Positions 15,477 to 25,012 of a DNA stretch of 64,000 nt are shown here, one piece after another. Under the pieces are notes generated by a model. It saw only the letters and a program-made list of their open reading frames with translations, made no database searches and had not been told where the DNA came from. The stretch covers positions 97,111-161,110 of the forward strand of contig JAFUBX010000036.1 in the NCBI GenBank assembly GCA_017459985.1. Direction: 5' to 3'. The DNA is from Parasporobacterium sp. (GTDB taxonomy: Bacteria > Bacillota > Clostridia > Lachnospirales > Lachnospiraceae). The stretch's first letter is position 1. Each line of letters opens with the position of its first letter. A program made the translations under genes and the position numbers.

Positions 15477-17300
15477 TTACGCTTTGTGGCGTACGATCCG
15501 TTTCGGAACGTCCTTTTCCTCTTCCACCACAGTGCCTACCCGGAAGGTGTCACGGCCTGCATAGGTTGTATGCAGAAGTTCGTGTGCAATGTGGGAGTTC
15601 GGCTCCTTCAGGAACTTGTCATACAGTTCCTTGATCTGCGGATTGTTGTGGGACTGACGGATCGCCTGCCGCTCATCTTCACTGTACAGAGCATTGGCAC
15701 GTTTCTGACGATAGTTGTCAATGATATCCAGATCCTCATTCGGCAGGAAGCAGTGTCTGATGTACGGCATACCGCCGCCATTGACACAGCCGCCCGGACA
15801 GCACATAATCTCAATGAAATGATACTTGCTGGTGCCTTCCTTGATCTGATCCAGAAGCACTTTGGCATTTCTCATGCCGCTGGTGATCGCCACATTCACG
15901 GTCATGCCGCCCATTTCCAGAGAAGCTTCCCGGATATCTTCGAATCCACGGACCTCCTTGAACTCAATCGGATCGTGCTCCTTGCCCTCCAGTACATAAT
16001 AAGCAGTACGAAGAGCCGCCTCCATAACACCTCCGGTCACGCCGAAGATAACGCCGGCGCCGGAGTAATCGCCCATGATGTCCTGATCATATTCTTCATC
16101 CGGAAGTTTATGGAACAGGATCCCGGCGCGTTTGATCATGTCGCTCAATTCTCTGGTGGTAACGACCGCATCCACATCCTTGATTCCGTCCTTGATCATC
16201 TGCGGACGTTCCTTCTCAAACTTCTTGGCCGTACAGGGCATGATGGAAACAACGAAGATGTCCTTCGGATCAATTCCCTTCTGCTGCGCATAATAGCTCT
16301 TCAGGATGGCACCTTGCATCATATGCGGAGATTTGCAGGATGATACATGGGGAAGAAGATCGTCATAGTAGGTCTCTGCATAATTGATCCATCCCGGTGA
16401 GCAGGATGTGATCATCGGAAGAACACCTCCGTTTTTCACTCTGTCAAGAAGCTCGGTTGCTTCTTCCATAATGGTAAGGTCTGCGCCGAAATCGGTATCA
16501 TAGACCTTCTCAAATCCCAGACGTTTCAATGCTGCAACCATCTTGCCGGTCACCGGAGTTCCGATCGGAAGTCCGAATTCCTCGCCAAGGGCTGCTCTGA
16601 CAGCCGGCGCGGTCTGGACGATCACATGTTTTCCGGATGCCATGGCATGATAGATCTTGTCATCTTCGGGCTTGCTCATCAAAGCTCCGGTCGGACAGAC
16701 AGATACGCACTGTCCGCACATCAGACACGGTGATTCTGCCAGGGAAATATTGTTGACCGGGCCGACGATGGTGTCAAATCCGCGGTTAATAAATCCGAGA
16801 ACACCTTTGCCATGGGCCTGCTCGCAGCGGACAATACATCTGCCGCACAGGATACACTTGCTGGTATCACGGATAATGGAAGGACTTAATTCATCATAGG
16901 TGGTTTCGGTTTTCTCGCCCTTGAACATATCCTCCCGGGCACCGACCAGCTTTGCCACATGAAGCAGCTCGCAGCGGCCGTTCTTATCGCAGGCCTGACA
17001 GTTGGATGCATGGTTGCTCAGAATGACCTCCACACTATAGCGTCTGGCTTCCAAGGCCTTCGGAGAGGAAATCTTGACTTCCATACCCTCACTGACGGGA
17101 TAGACACAGGATGCAACCAGCCCTCTGGCTCCTGTTGCTTCCACAAGACAGACACGGCAGGAGCCGCGGCTGCATTCTCCATCATGGAAGGAACACAGGG
17201 TAGGGATCTCATAACCGCACTGACGGGCAGCCTGAAGGATGGTAATGCCTTCTTCCACCTGATAGGATACGCCTTCAATTTTGATGTTAACTTTGCTCAT
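15477..17300 (-). CDS. hndD: [FeFe]-hydrogenase catalytic subunit (HndD/HydA type)
   Basis: The 607-residue catalytic subunit of a multimeric cytoplasmic hydrogenase that makes or uses H2. In order it shows a [2Fe-2S] domain (residues about 1-80, CSFHDGECSRGSCRVC), a His-ligated [4Fe-4S] motif (HASNCQACDKNGRC), two [4Fe-4S] motifs (CILCGRCIVRC and CLMCGQCVSVC) and the H-cluster domain. H-cluster motifs are TSCSPGW near 300, MPCTAKKFE near 354 and MCCPGGC near 500. The last has Cys where Ala is usual (MACPGGC). It is downstream of the NuoE- and NuoF-like subunits, as in electron-bifurcating HydABC/Hnd enzymes that couple NAD(P)H and ferredoxin to H2. Confidence 0.95.
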   Translation of the reverse strand: MSKVNIKIEGVSYQVEEGITILQAARQCGYEIPTLCSFHDGECSRGSCRVCLVEATGARGLVASCVYPVSEGMEVKISSPKALEARRYSVEVILSNHASNCQACDKNGRCELLHVAKLVGAREDMFKGEKTETTYDELSPSIIRDTSKCILCGRCIVRCEQAHGKGVLGFINRGFDTIVGPVNNISLAESPCLMCGQCVSVCPTGALMSKPEDDKIYHAMASGKHVIVQTAPAVRAALGEEFGLPIGTPVTGKMVAALKRLGFEKVYDTDFGADLTIMEEATELLDRVKNGGVLPMITSCSPGWINYAETYYDDLLPHVSSCKSPHMMQGAILKSYYAQQKGIDPKDIFVVSIMPCTAKKFEKERPQMIKDGIKDVDAVVTTRELSDMIKRAGILFHKLPDEEYDQDIMGDYSGAGVIFGVTGGVMEAALRTAYYVLEGKEHDPIEFKEVRGFEDIREASLEMGGMTVNVAITSGMRNAKVLLDQIKEGTSKYHFIEIMCCPGGCVNGGGMPYIRHCFLPNEDLDIIDNYRQKRANALYSEDERQAIRQSHNNPQIKELYDKFLKEPNSHIAHELLHTTYAGRDTFRVGTVVEEEKDVPKRIVRHKA

Positions 17301-17316
17301 GATTCTCCCTCCTTTC

Positions 17317-19182
17317 CTATTCTACTCTGATTGCATTGAACTTACAGGTATGCACACAGGTACCGCACTTCACGCACTTCTCCTGATCGACCACGAACGG
17401 AGTCTTGCCGGGCACGCCGCTGATGGCCTCCACCGGACATGCTCTGGAACATGCGGAGCATTTCTTACAGATATCCGGATCGATCACGAAGCGGATCATT
17501 CCCTTACATACCTTGGAAGGACATTTCTTATCAACTACATGAGCAATATATTCTTCCCTGAAGTTGCGCATGGTGGACTGGATCGGGTTGGCCGCCGTCT
17601 GTCCCAGCGCGCACAGAGAATTGGACTTGCAGACTGCACTTAACACTTCCAGGTCATCGAAATCCTGCAGCGAGCCTCTGCCGTCGGTGATCCGTTCCAG
17701 GATCTCCAGCATACGCTTGGTTCCGATCCGGCAGGGAGAACATTTGCCGCAGCTCTCGTCCCGGATAAATCCCATATAGAATTTGGCCACGTCAACCATA
17801 CAGTTGTCTTCGTCCATGACAATGGCGCCGCCGGATCCCATCATGGAGCCTGCTGCCACCATATTGTCAAAATCGATCGGAGTATCCAGCATATCGGCCG
17901 GAAGAGATCCGCCGGAAGGTCCGCCGGTCTGGATCGCCTTGAACTCTTTTCCGTTCTGAATGCCGCCGCCGATCTCATAGATCAGTTCTCTTAAGGTGAT
18001 TCCCATCGGGATCTCCACCAGTCCGACATTATTGACCTTGCCTCCGAGGCAGAACACCTTGGTTCCGGGGCTCTTCTCAGTTCCGTACTGACGGAAATTC
18101 TCGACGCCCTCTCTCAGAATATAAGGAACGGTGGCCAGAGTCTCCACGTTATTTACGATGGTCGGTTTGCCCCACAGACCGGAAACAGCCGGGAACGGCG
18201 GTCTCGGACGCGGCATACCTCTCTGTCCCATGATGGAATTCAGAAGGGCGGTCTCCTCGCCGCAGACGAAGGCGCCGGCGCCAAGTCTGACATGGGCGTG
18301 GAAACTGAATCCGCTGCCCAGAATGTTGTCACCCAGAAGTCCTGATTCTTCTGCCTGTTTGATAGCAGACCGTACTCTGCGGACGGCCACCGGATACTCA
18401 GCACGGATATAAAAATACCCTTCACTTGCACCGATCGCATAACCGGCTATTGCCATACCTTCAATGACGGCCAGCGGGTTGTCCTCCAGGATGCTTCTGT
18501 CCATGAACGCACCCGGGTCGCCTTCATCACCGTTGCAGACCACGTATTTCTCAGTGTCATTGGAAGCTGCCGCGAATTTCCATTTCATTCCGGTGGGGAA
18601 TCCGCCGCCGCCGCGGCCTCTGAGGCCAGAATCCAGAACGGTCTGCCAGACCTCCTCCGGTTTCATGGACAACGCATTCATCAGTCCCTGATAACCGTCA
18701 ACCGCCAGTGCTTCTTCGATCTTATTGGGATCGATGACACCGCAGCCATGCAGAGCGATCCGTTTCTGTTTTCTGTAGAACGGATAGTCCTCCAGCTTCC
18801 GGATCTTCTCTTTGGTCTGAGGATCTTCATAGACCAGATGATCCACGATCATGTTGTCCCGGATATCCTTGACAACGATCTCCTCCACATTATAGGCAGA
18901 AACCAGACGATAGGTCACATCCTCCGGATAGATCCGGACGAAGGGGCCTTCGGAACAGAGGCCGAAGCATCCGACGACACGGATCTCCGCCTTATCCTGC
19001 AGCTTGAAATTTTCGAGACATTCCTCGAATCGTTTCTTAATCTCCATGGTTCCGCCGGACATACATCCGGTTCCGCCGCAGAGGCAGATATACTTCTTTC
19101 CGTCTTTTCCGCTGAATTTCGCTTTCAGTTCGGCTGCATAACGGGCTGCATCTTTTCTGAGTTCTTCACAGCTTGTATACAT
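17317..19182 (-). CDS. hndC: NADP(H)/NAD(H)-oxidising hydrogenase subunit (HndC, NuoF-like)
   Basis: A 621-residue flavoprotein subunit that oxidises NAD(P)H and passes electrons towards the hydrogenase. An N-terminal thioredoxin-like [2Fe-2S] domain is seen (CLCGGTGCMSGG, then GCFGLCSEGP). Next comes the FMN/NAD part with GRGGGGFPTGMKW and FVCGEETALLNSI, then the iron-sulfur motif CGKCSPCRIGT. At the C-terminus two ferredoxin [4Fe-4S] motifs end the chain (CKKCSACSRACP and CVKCGTCVHTC). Its start overlaps the hndA stop by one base (TAATG). No separate hndB gene exists, and the N-terminal domain may supply that part. Confidence 0.94.
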   Translation of the reverse strand: MYTSCEELRKDAARYAAELKAKFSGKDGKKYICLCGGTGCMSGGTMEIKKRFEECLENFKLQDKAEIRVVGCFGLCSEGPFVRIYPEDVTYRLVSAYNVEEIVVKDIRDNMIVDHLVYEDPQTKEKIRKLEDYPFYRKQKRIALHGCGVIDPNKIEEALAVDGYQGLMNALSMKPEEVWQTVLDSGLRGRGGGGFPTGMKWKFAAASNDTEKYVVCNGDEGDPGAFMDRSILEDNPLAVIEGMAIAGYAIGASEGYFYIRAEYPVAVRRVRSAIKQAEESGLLGDNILGSGFSFHAHVRLGAGAFVCGEETALLNSIMGQRGMPRPRPPFPAVSGLWGKPTIVNNVETLATVPYILREGVENFRQYGTEKSPGTKVFCLGGKVNNVGLVEIPMGITLRELIYEIGGGIQNGKEFKAIQTGGPSGGSLPADMLDTPIDFDNMVAAGSMMGSGGAIVMDEDNCMVDVAKFYMGFIRDESCGKCSPCRIGTKRMLEILERITDGRGSLQDFDDLEVLSAVCKSNSLCALGQTAANPIQSTMRNFREEYIAHVVDKKCPSKVCKGMIRFVIDPDICKKCSACSRACPVEAISGVPGKTPFVVDQEKCVKCGTCVHTCKFNAIRVE

Positions 19183-19670
19183 TATGCCTCCCCTCCTTTC
19201 TGGCGGTACTCAGCAATAATTCCTGCCACTTCATTCACCTGAACACGGGAATAAATCTTTCCATTGATCGTAACGGCAGGCGCTGCGGCACAGGCGCCGA
19301 GGCAGCGCAGCGCGTCAATGGAGAACAGCCCGTCTTCAGTGGTCTCTCCCGGCCGGATCCCCAGGATCTCCGAAAACTGGTCAATGATCTGCTGTGCTCC
19401 CTTTACATAGCAGGCAGTTCCCAGACAGCAGCCGATCACGTATTTGCCCTTCGGTTCCTGGGAAAACAGCGAGTAAAAGGTTACGACGCCGTGGATCTCC
19501 GGAACGGAAATGCCGGTAAAGTCCGAAACGGCTTCCTGCACATCCATCGGAATATATCCGAATTCATTCTGGATATCACTCAGGATCATGATCAGAGGTG
19601 TCTTCTCCTGCTCATAGCTGCTGCAGATCTCGCGGATCCTTGCAACAGCAGTGTCACTTAAGTGTGCCAT
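19182..19670 (-). CDS. hndA: NuoE-like [2Fe-2S] hydrogenase subunit (HndA)
   Basis: A 162-residue thioredoxin-fold [2Fe-2S] protein, the small subunit of the bifurcating hydrogenase. Cluster ligands are visible as CCLGTACYVKGA and CLGACAAAP. The N-terminal helical part (EKTPLIMILSDIQNEFGYIP) is typical of NuoE. Length is usual. It is the first gene of the operon and lies 33 bp from a perfect palindrome that sits on the promoter. Confidence 0.94.
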   Translation of the reverse strand: MAHLSDTAVARIREICSSYEQEKTPLIMILSDIQNEFGYIPMDVQEAVSDFTGISVPEIHGVVTFYSLFSQEPKGKYVIGCCLGTACYVKGAQQIIDQFSEILGIRPGETTEDGLFSIDALRCLGACAAAPAVTINGKIYSRVQVNEVAGIIAEYRQKGGEA

Positions 19671-19702
19671 AGTTCACTTCCTCCCCTTTTTATTACAAAC
19701 AA

Positions 19703-19764
19703 AAACTATTGTATGGAATTCCATACAATAGTTTCATAGTACTCTATCTGATGCTGTGTGTCAA
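19703..19764 (-). promoter_or_regulatory. Hydrogenase operon promoter with 32-bp palindromic operator
   Basis: On the minus strand TTGACA (19759-19764) and TACTAT (19736-19741) are 17 bp apart, a near-consensus vegetative promoter. Starting 1 bp beyond the -10, at 19703-19734, is a perfect 32-bp palindrome with half AAACTATTGTATGGAA. It would cover the transcription start, the classic place for a repressor. In RNA the same sequence folds into a 14-bp hairpin followed by TTTTTG, so early termination is an alternative. Redox repressor Rex sites look different (TTGTTAA-N4-TTAACAA). Confidence 0.75.
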
Positions 19765-19832
19765 TTCAAGTTATGTTTTTGTCATCATAGTTATCATTTT
19801 GTCAGCCCGGTTATTCCTTTGACAATGCTGCC

Positions 19833-22298
19833 TCAGGACCGCCGGTACTCGACCTTCCGCAGGATCTCGTCGATCTTTTTCGGAAGATCCGGGATCGGAG
19901 TGAAGAAAATTGCTCCGGCCAGATTGCTGGCGGCGTTGTTCTCCACTGTGGCAAGAACTTCGTCAAAGGCGCCCGGAACCGCCTCAGTCAGAGCCCGGAC
20001 CGCATTCTCGTCCGCCACGATATCCTGGATATAGGTCTCTCCGCTGTAGGGGTGCAGAAAATCCACCGTCGGAACATAGGTATACTCGTAGGTCCCGGTC
20101 TTAAGTTCCGGCTCTTCGGATTCCGGATGATACGGAAGCACAAGATGCGCGCAAGCTCCCTCCGGCACCGTCACACGGACCTTCAGTTTTCCGTCCTCAA
20201 GGATCTTCCAACCGCTCTCCCAGGTACCCGCCGGAGAATCAAAGGCAAGACCGATTTCCTGCAGCCGGTAATTCGGATGCGGGCAGATCCGGGCCTTCTT
20301 CCATCCCGGGGCGGCGCTTTGCAGACCCGCAATGCAGGAGTACACCGCGCTGGCCACCGCTCCGTAGGAATAGTGGTTCAGGGAGTTCATTCCCGTCGGG
20401 CTCAGAGTTCCGTCCGGCATCACGGAGTTCCAGCGTTCCCATATAGTGGTGGCCCCCAGATTGACCGCATACAGCCATCCCGGAAAGTCTTCCGTCAGCA
20501 GCATCCGGTAAGCGTCGTCATCCATACCGGCTTCAAACAGGGTCTGCAGCAGGAATCCTGTCCCGACAAATCCGGTCTTGAGCCTCAGCTTGTCCCTGCA
20601 AAGACGCTGTCTGAATCCTTCCAGGATCTTGTCCCTGTCCGGATACAGGCCGAAATGGATCGCCAGAATATACCCGGTCTGGGTATCAATGCAGAGTCTT
20701 CCGTTGGGGGAGAAGAATTCCTGCCGGATCGCTGATTTGATCTCCTCCGCCAGGGCCTGATAGCGTTTGTGGTCCTCTTCCCGTTCCAGGACAGCGGCAG
20801 CCTTTGCGGTCAGCTCTGTGGAATACCAGTAATACACAGTCCTCACATAAACATCATCGGTACCGCCCTTGAAAGCATTGGGACTTGCCCCGTCCAGTGC
20901 CAGCCAGTCTCCGAAGCAGTGTCCCTGCTTCAGGATATGGGTGCCTCCCTCCGCCTGGTCCTTTCCGATCAGCACCTCCAGATAGTCCCTCATCAGAGGA
21001 TAGGCCTCTTCCAGATTTTCCCGGTTCCCATAGTGTTCATACATGGTCCAGGGAATGATGGTGGCGGCATCCGCCCAGGCAGGCCCTCCCGGCGCTCCAT
21101 CCTTCAGGCATGGGCTGAACATGGCCACATCCCCCTGCAGATAGGTCACCTGATCATACCTCAGATCCCGGAGAAACTTCTTATAAAAATCCTCACAGTT
21201 CATATGGAAGCAGGCCGTATCGGCAAATACCTGGGCATCTCCAGTCCAGCCCAGACGCTCGTCCCTCTGGGGGCAGTCCGTCGGCACATCCAGGAAATTT
21301 CCCCGCTGGCCCCACAGAGAATTTTCCAGGAGGCGGTTCAGTTTGTCATTGGAGGTATGAACCGTCATGGTCCCGGGAAGATCTGTATACAGCACCACGC
21401 CGGTCACATCCTCCGCCCGGATCTCTTCCTCCGATTCCACCAGAGCATAGCGGAACCCGAAATACGTAAACATCGGTTCCACATCCCGTTCGGTGCCGTC
21501 CGAAATATAAGTAAATCCGCCGTTGGCACTGCGGTAGTTGGAATTGCAGAAGCACTCGTCGATCAGGATCTCGCCGAAGGTCAGATGAATCTTATTTCCC
21601 TTCTTCAGACGGCTGTGGATCCGGACGATCCCGGCCATATTCTGTCCGAAATCCAGGATCTTCTCCCCTTTGGGAGAGATGATCAGCTCAGGCTTCAGTT
21701 CCATTTTGGCCCGGACCGGCGGACAGATCTCCGGGATCAGATGAAATGTTTTATCCGTGATTCTGCAGGATACGGCATCGCCTACAGCCGCCGCTCCCTC
21801 CACAATAGCCATATCCTCCGGCGCGCCGAAGGTATCATCCCGGACTTCTCCGTCATAGATGGAATTGGAACGGATACAGCTCTTCCGGGCGGTCCAGCTG
21901 TCATCCGTACAGATCCGGCATTCTCCGCCGTCCGCCATACAAACCTGCAGTTTTGCAGCCAGGAGATATTCCTCTCCCCAGATCCGATCTCCCGGCATCA
22001 GTCCGAAGCGGCCTTTATACCAGCCGTTTCCCAGATATACCTCGATCCGGTTCTCTCCGGATGTCAGCAAAGATGCCACATCCAGTTCCTGATACCTAAG
22101 ATATCCGTCATAATCATTGAATCCCGGAGTCAGGTAGGCATCGCCGGCTTTCTTTCCGTTAATAAATGCCTGGTAAAGCCCCAGTCCCGTGATCTGCAGC
22201 ACCGCCGTTTCCGGCTGTTTCTCAAGGGAAAAGATCTTTGTGAATTTCGGTGATTCTTTGATATCTGAAGTGATAAACGGTACCCGCTCCAAAGCCAT
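19833..22298 (-). CDS. Alpha-L-rhamnosidase, glycoside hydrolase family 78
   Basis: An 821-residue retained (no signal peptide) enzyme that cuts terminal alpha-L-rhamnose from glycosides such as flavonoid rutinosides or plant polysaccharide side chains. The GH78 signature PTDCPQRDERLGWTGD is intact, followed by GDWLALDG and TTIWERWNSV, which hold the expected acidic residues. The N-terminal half carries the beta-sandwich domains (NGKKAGDAYLTPGFNDY). Start at 22298 is chosen because AAGGAGGAA precedes it and the earlier in-frame ATG overlaps that site. It ends the operon with the GH3 gene 18 bp upstream. Confidence 0.93.
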   Translation of the reverse strand: MALERVPFITSDIKESPKFTKIFSLEKQPETAVLQITGLGLYQAFINGKKAGDAYLTPGFNDYDGYLRYQELDVASLLTSGENRIEVYLGNGWYKGRFGLMPGDRIWGEEYLLAAKLQVCMADGGECRICTDDSWTARKSCIRSNSIYDGEVRDDTFGAPEDMAIVEGAAAVGDAVSCRITDKTFHLIPEICPPVRAKMELKPELIISPKGEKILDFGQNMAGIVRIHSRLKKGNKIHLTFGEILIDECFCNSNYRSANGGFTYISDGTERDVEPMFTYFGFRYALVESEEEIRAEDVTGVVLYTDLPGTMTVHTSNDKLNRLLENSLWGQRGNFLDVPTDCPQRDERLGWTGDAQVFADTACFHMNCEDFYKKFLRDLRYDQVTYLQGDVAMFSPCLKDGAPGGPAWADAATIIPWTMYEHYGNRENLEEAYPLMRDYLEVLIGKDQAEGGTHILKQGHCFGDWLALDGASPNAFKGGTDDVYVRTVYYWYSTELTAKAAAVLEREEDHKRYQALAEEIKSAIRQEFFSPNGRLCIDTQTGYILAIHFGLYPDRDKILEGFRQRLCRDKLRLKTGFVGTGFLLQTLFEAGMDDDAYRMLLTEDFPGWLYAVNLGATTIWERWNSVMPDGTLSPTGMNSLNHYSYGAVASAVYSCIAGLQSAAPGWKKARICPHPNYRLQEIGLAFDSPAGTWESGWKILEDGKLKVRVTVPEGACAHLVLPYHPESEEPELKTGTYEYTYVPTVDFLHPYSGETYIQDIVADENAVRALTEAVPGAFDEVLATVENNAASNLAGAIFFTPIPDLPKKIDEILRKVEYRRS

Positions 22299-22316
22299 AA
22301 CAGTTCCTCCTTGCAT

Positions 22317-24011
22317 TTAAAACCTGGTATCCCATAATCCGCAGAAAGGATCGATCGGTGAAACGCCCTGAAACTCGCTCCGCCCCAGGATCTTTTCCAC
22401 CACTGCCTCAATCACATGGGGCGAATGGCAGTATCCGTTGATATAAGTATGGATCATCGGAACATCCTGCAGATGATAGGGATTTCCCACACTGATAAAC
22501 AGGGTCGGCACCTCCTGGGCAAACCACGGGATATTGTTGCCTGCTCCGAACAGCGTATGCCAGTTGATCCTGGCGGTTGTCTTGTTGGAAGCATTTTCAA
22601 TATTACCAATATAGATTACCAGATCGTAAAGCTTTTTGAAATCCTCAACCGCGCTGTTCTGGAAAATCGTTTCCAGCGTCTCCGGCACATACTCCGTCAC
22701 TTCAAATCCTTCCTTCGTCAGAAGCTCCGTAAACTGCGCCTTTACCCGGTCATTGGAGTCAAAGTCTCCCAGGATTTCCAGGAGCACTTTCCTGTGTTTC
22801 TCCGGGGAAACGGGCAGAAGCTGCACCGTGTCCTTCACAAGGGTCACGCCCTTGTCCGCGCACTCCCGGGCCCAGCGCTGATGCTCTTCGCAGGAGACGA
22901 CCTTCAGATCCTCCCGGGTCCGGAAAATGCTGCCGTCCGCTTTTTTCTCCGGCAGATGCATGGCCGCCTTAACCGCCAGAATCCGGGTAACGGCTTCATC
23001 CAGACGCTTCCGGCTCAGCCGCCCGTTTCGGATTCCTTCCTTCATATACCGGATATCCTCATCCAGGTCCTTGGTAAAGAGAAGTACATCCGCTCCGTTC
23101 TCAATGGCATCCGGAACGCTCTCCCTGCGGACCGTATTGGACAGAAGTCCCACCATCGGAGAAGCGTCGGTGGAGATCAGTCCATTGAATCCCAGCTCGC
23201 CCCGCAGATACCCGGTCATGATATTTCTGGAATTGGAGGCGGGGATTACCTTCTCACAGGGTTTGCCGTCAAAGAACTCCTCCATGGCCGGCATGGCCAC
23301 ATGGCCCACCATGGCCGTAATGGCGCCTTCCTCTATCATGGTCCGGTAGATCCGTCCGTAGGTGTTCTCCCATTCCTCCAGGTTCATGGTATTGGCACTG
23401 GTCATCAGATGCTGATCCCGGTAATCCACGCCATCTCCGGGAAAATGCTTGATGGAATAGATCATTCCGCTTTCGCTAACCCCTTTGATATACTGCCGGC
23501 CCATTCGGATGACCCGGTCCGGATCATTGCCATAGGTCCGGACATTGGTGATGGGATTCAGGTAATTCAGGTCCAGATCCAGCACCGGCGCAAAGGCCCA
23601 GTTGGCACCGACCGCGCTGCCCTCGTCTCCGCAGATCCTGCCCAGACGATAGGCCTGTTCCTCCTCGTCCGTGGCGGCGATCAGCATCTGCCGGCCCATG
23701 TAGGTGCCTTCCTTCATGATACCGTTTCCGCCATCCTCGAAGTTGGCGGCGATCAGAACCGGAACCCGGGATTTTTCCTGCAGATAATTACAGGCGTCCT
23801 GGGTCTGCTCCGCCCCGTTGACCCGCATCATCACCGCACCGAACCGGTAGCTGCCCAATGTCTGGTCGATGAACTCTTTGCTTACAAACTGCAGCAGCGG
23901 GCAGAACAGCTGCTCTGCTTTCTCATCCTCCGTCATATCCGCCAGGGTCTGTTCCACCCAGGCGATCTGACTGTCATCCAGATAAAACGGTTTTGCTTTC
24001 AGATCGATCAT
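22317..24011 (-). CDS. Glycoside hydrolase family 3 enzyme (NagZ-like short form)
   Basis: A 564-residue cytoplasmic GH3 enzyme. The family hallmark KHFPGDG is followed by YRDQHLMTSAN, giving the His region of NagZ-type enzymes. The nucleophile is the Asp in LISTDASP, near residue 278. The C-terminal alpha/beta domain is present, so the protein is longer than plain NagZ. Beta-N-acetylhexosaminidase or beta-glucosidase activity are both possible. Its start overlaps the stop of the upstream permease by ATGA. It probably removes a beta-linked sugar from the imported rhamnoside or glycan piece. Confidence 0.88.
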   Translation of the reverse strand: MIDLKAKPFYLDDSQIAWVEQTLADMTEDEKAEQLFCPLLQFVSKEFIDQTLGSYRFGAVMMRVNGAEQTQDACNYLQEKSRVPVLIAANFEDGGNGIMKEGTYMGRQMLIAATDEEEQAYRLGRICGDEGSAVGANWAFAPVLDLDLNYLNPITNVRTYGNDPDRVIRMGRQYIKGVSESGMIYSIKHFPGDGVDYRDQHLMTSANTMNLEEWENTYGRIYRTMIEEGAITAMVGHVAMPAMEEFFDGKPCEKVIPASNSRNIMTGYLRGELGFNGLISTDASPMVGLLSNTVRRESVPDAIENGADVLLFTKDLDEDIRYMKEGIRNGRLSRKRLDEAVTRILAVKAAMHLPEKKADGSIFRTREDLKVVSCEEHQRWARECADKGVTLVKDTVQLLPVSPEKHRKVLLEILGDFDSNDRVKAQFTELLTKEGFEVTEYVPETLETIFQNSAVEDFKKLYDLVIYIGNIENASNKTTARINWHTLFGAGNNIPWFAQEVPTLFISVGNPYHLQDVPMIHTYINGYCHSPHVIEAVVEKILGRSEFQGVSPIDPFCGLWDTRF

Positions 24012-24994
24012 ATTGTCTCCTTCCGTTTAAACGCCTTCTTGATCATATGGATCCAGTTCATGCCCTGGGCGGACACCACATTCAGCATCAGAATGAAGAT
24101 ACCCGTCACGATGGTGGCGATGGCAGCTCCTGTTTCATTGGAGAAGACTGCTTTCAGGCCATAGTTCAGCAGGCACAGGGTAATGGAACCCATGATGATG
24201 CCGATGGTGTCTCCGCAGAAATTCACCAGCATCAGGCCGATAAATACGGGCAGAATGTTGCTGAACAGTTCCCCGACGGTGGTCAGGGAGGAGAAGGAGG
24301 CATTGTGGATGCTCTTGGTCAGCCAGATGATGGTGGCCAGGCCAAACAGAAGGCCGCTGAAGATATAGGAGATGATGACGTTTTTATTCTCATTGATTCC
24401 GATATTCACCGCCGACTGCTGATTGTTGGACAGCAGCACCGCCTGTTTGCCGGTGGTGGTGAAATAGCTGTAGAACGCATAGATCGCGATGGCGATCACC
24501 AGCGGGATCAGCACCATCGGGAAGGTGGCAAATACCCGGAGCGTCATGTTGGGAACCAGGTTGACGCCGGTGCCGTTATACAGAAGACAGGTGATGGACT
24601 CATACAGCATGGCCATGCCAATGGTGGCAATGATGATCGGCAGCCGGCCGTAGACATACAGGAAGGATACCAAAAGACTCAGAACCACGCAGATGGCCAG
24701 AGCCAGCACCACCATCAAAAGCACATTGTTGCCGGAGTCCCGGGCAATGTTGCCCGCCAGAATCCCGGCGATCAGCATGATGGCACCGCCGGAGAAGTCA
24801 AACCGTCCGCATTTGAACTGCAGACCGATCCCCAGGGCGCAGGTGATGGACACCGCGATATCCACCGACAGCGTTTTCCACATGGCCCAGGTGCCGAAGA
24901 ACATTTTCCCGTTGGCGTAGCAGAGGATCATCATGACGATATACATACCTACTGGAAGCATCAGCGTGCCTCCGATTTTCTTTAAGATCTTCAT
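24008..24994 (-). CDS. Ribose-type sugar ABC transporter permease (second)
   Basis: A 328-residue membrane protein of the RbsC family forming half of the sugar channel. About eight to ten hydrophobic segments are visible. Conserved stretches KCGRFDFSGGAIMLIAG and GLMLVNFCGDTIGIIMGS match the family pattern. It overlaps the GH3 gene by four bases and lies 18 bp after the other permease gene, so the pair forms a heterodimer in one operon. Confidence 0.92.
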   Translation of the reverse strand: MKILKKIGGTLMLPVGMYIVMMILCYANGKMFFGTWAMWKTLSVDIAVSITCALGIGLQFKCGRFDFSGGAIMLIAGILAGNIARDSGNNVLLMVVLALAICVVLSLLVSFLYVYGRLPIIIATIGMAMLYESITCLLYNGTGVNLVPNMTLRVFATFPMVLIPLVIAIAIYAFYSYFTTTGKQAVLLSNNQQSAVNIGINENKNVIISYIFSGLLFGLATIIWLTKSIHNASFSSLTTVGELFSNILPVFIGLMLVNFCGDTIGIIMGSITLCLLNYGLKAVFSNETGAAIATIVTGIFILMLNVVSAQGMNWIHMIKKAFKRKETI

Positions 24995-25012
24995 AATCTG
25001 TTCTCCTCCTTT

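Noticed and set aside
19703-19734. Rex operator of the hydrogenase operon
   Set aside because: The palindrome does not contain the TTGTTAA / TTAACAA halves expected for Rex.
22416-24164. Plus-strand frame of 582 codons opposite the GH3 gene
   Set aside because: The opposite strand encodes a clear GH3 enzyme with KHFPGDG; this frame is a shadow of biased codon use.
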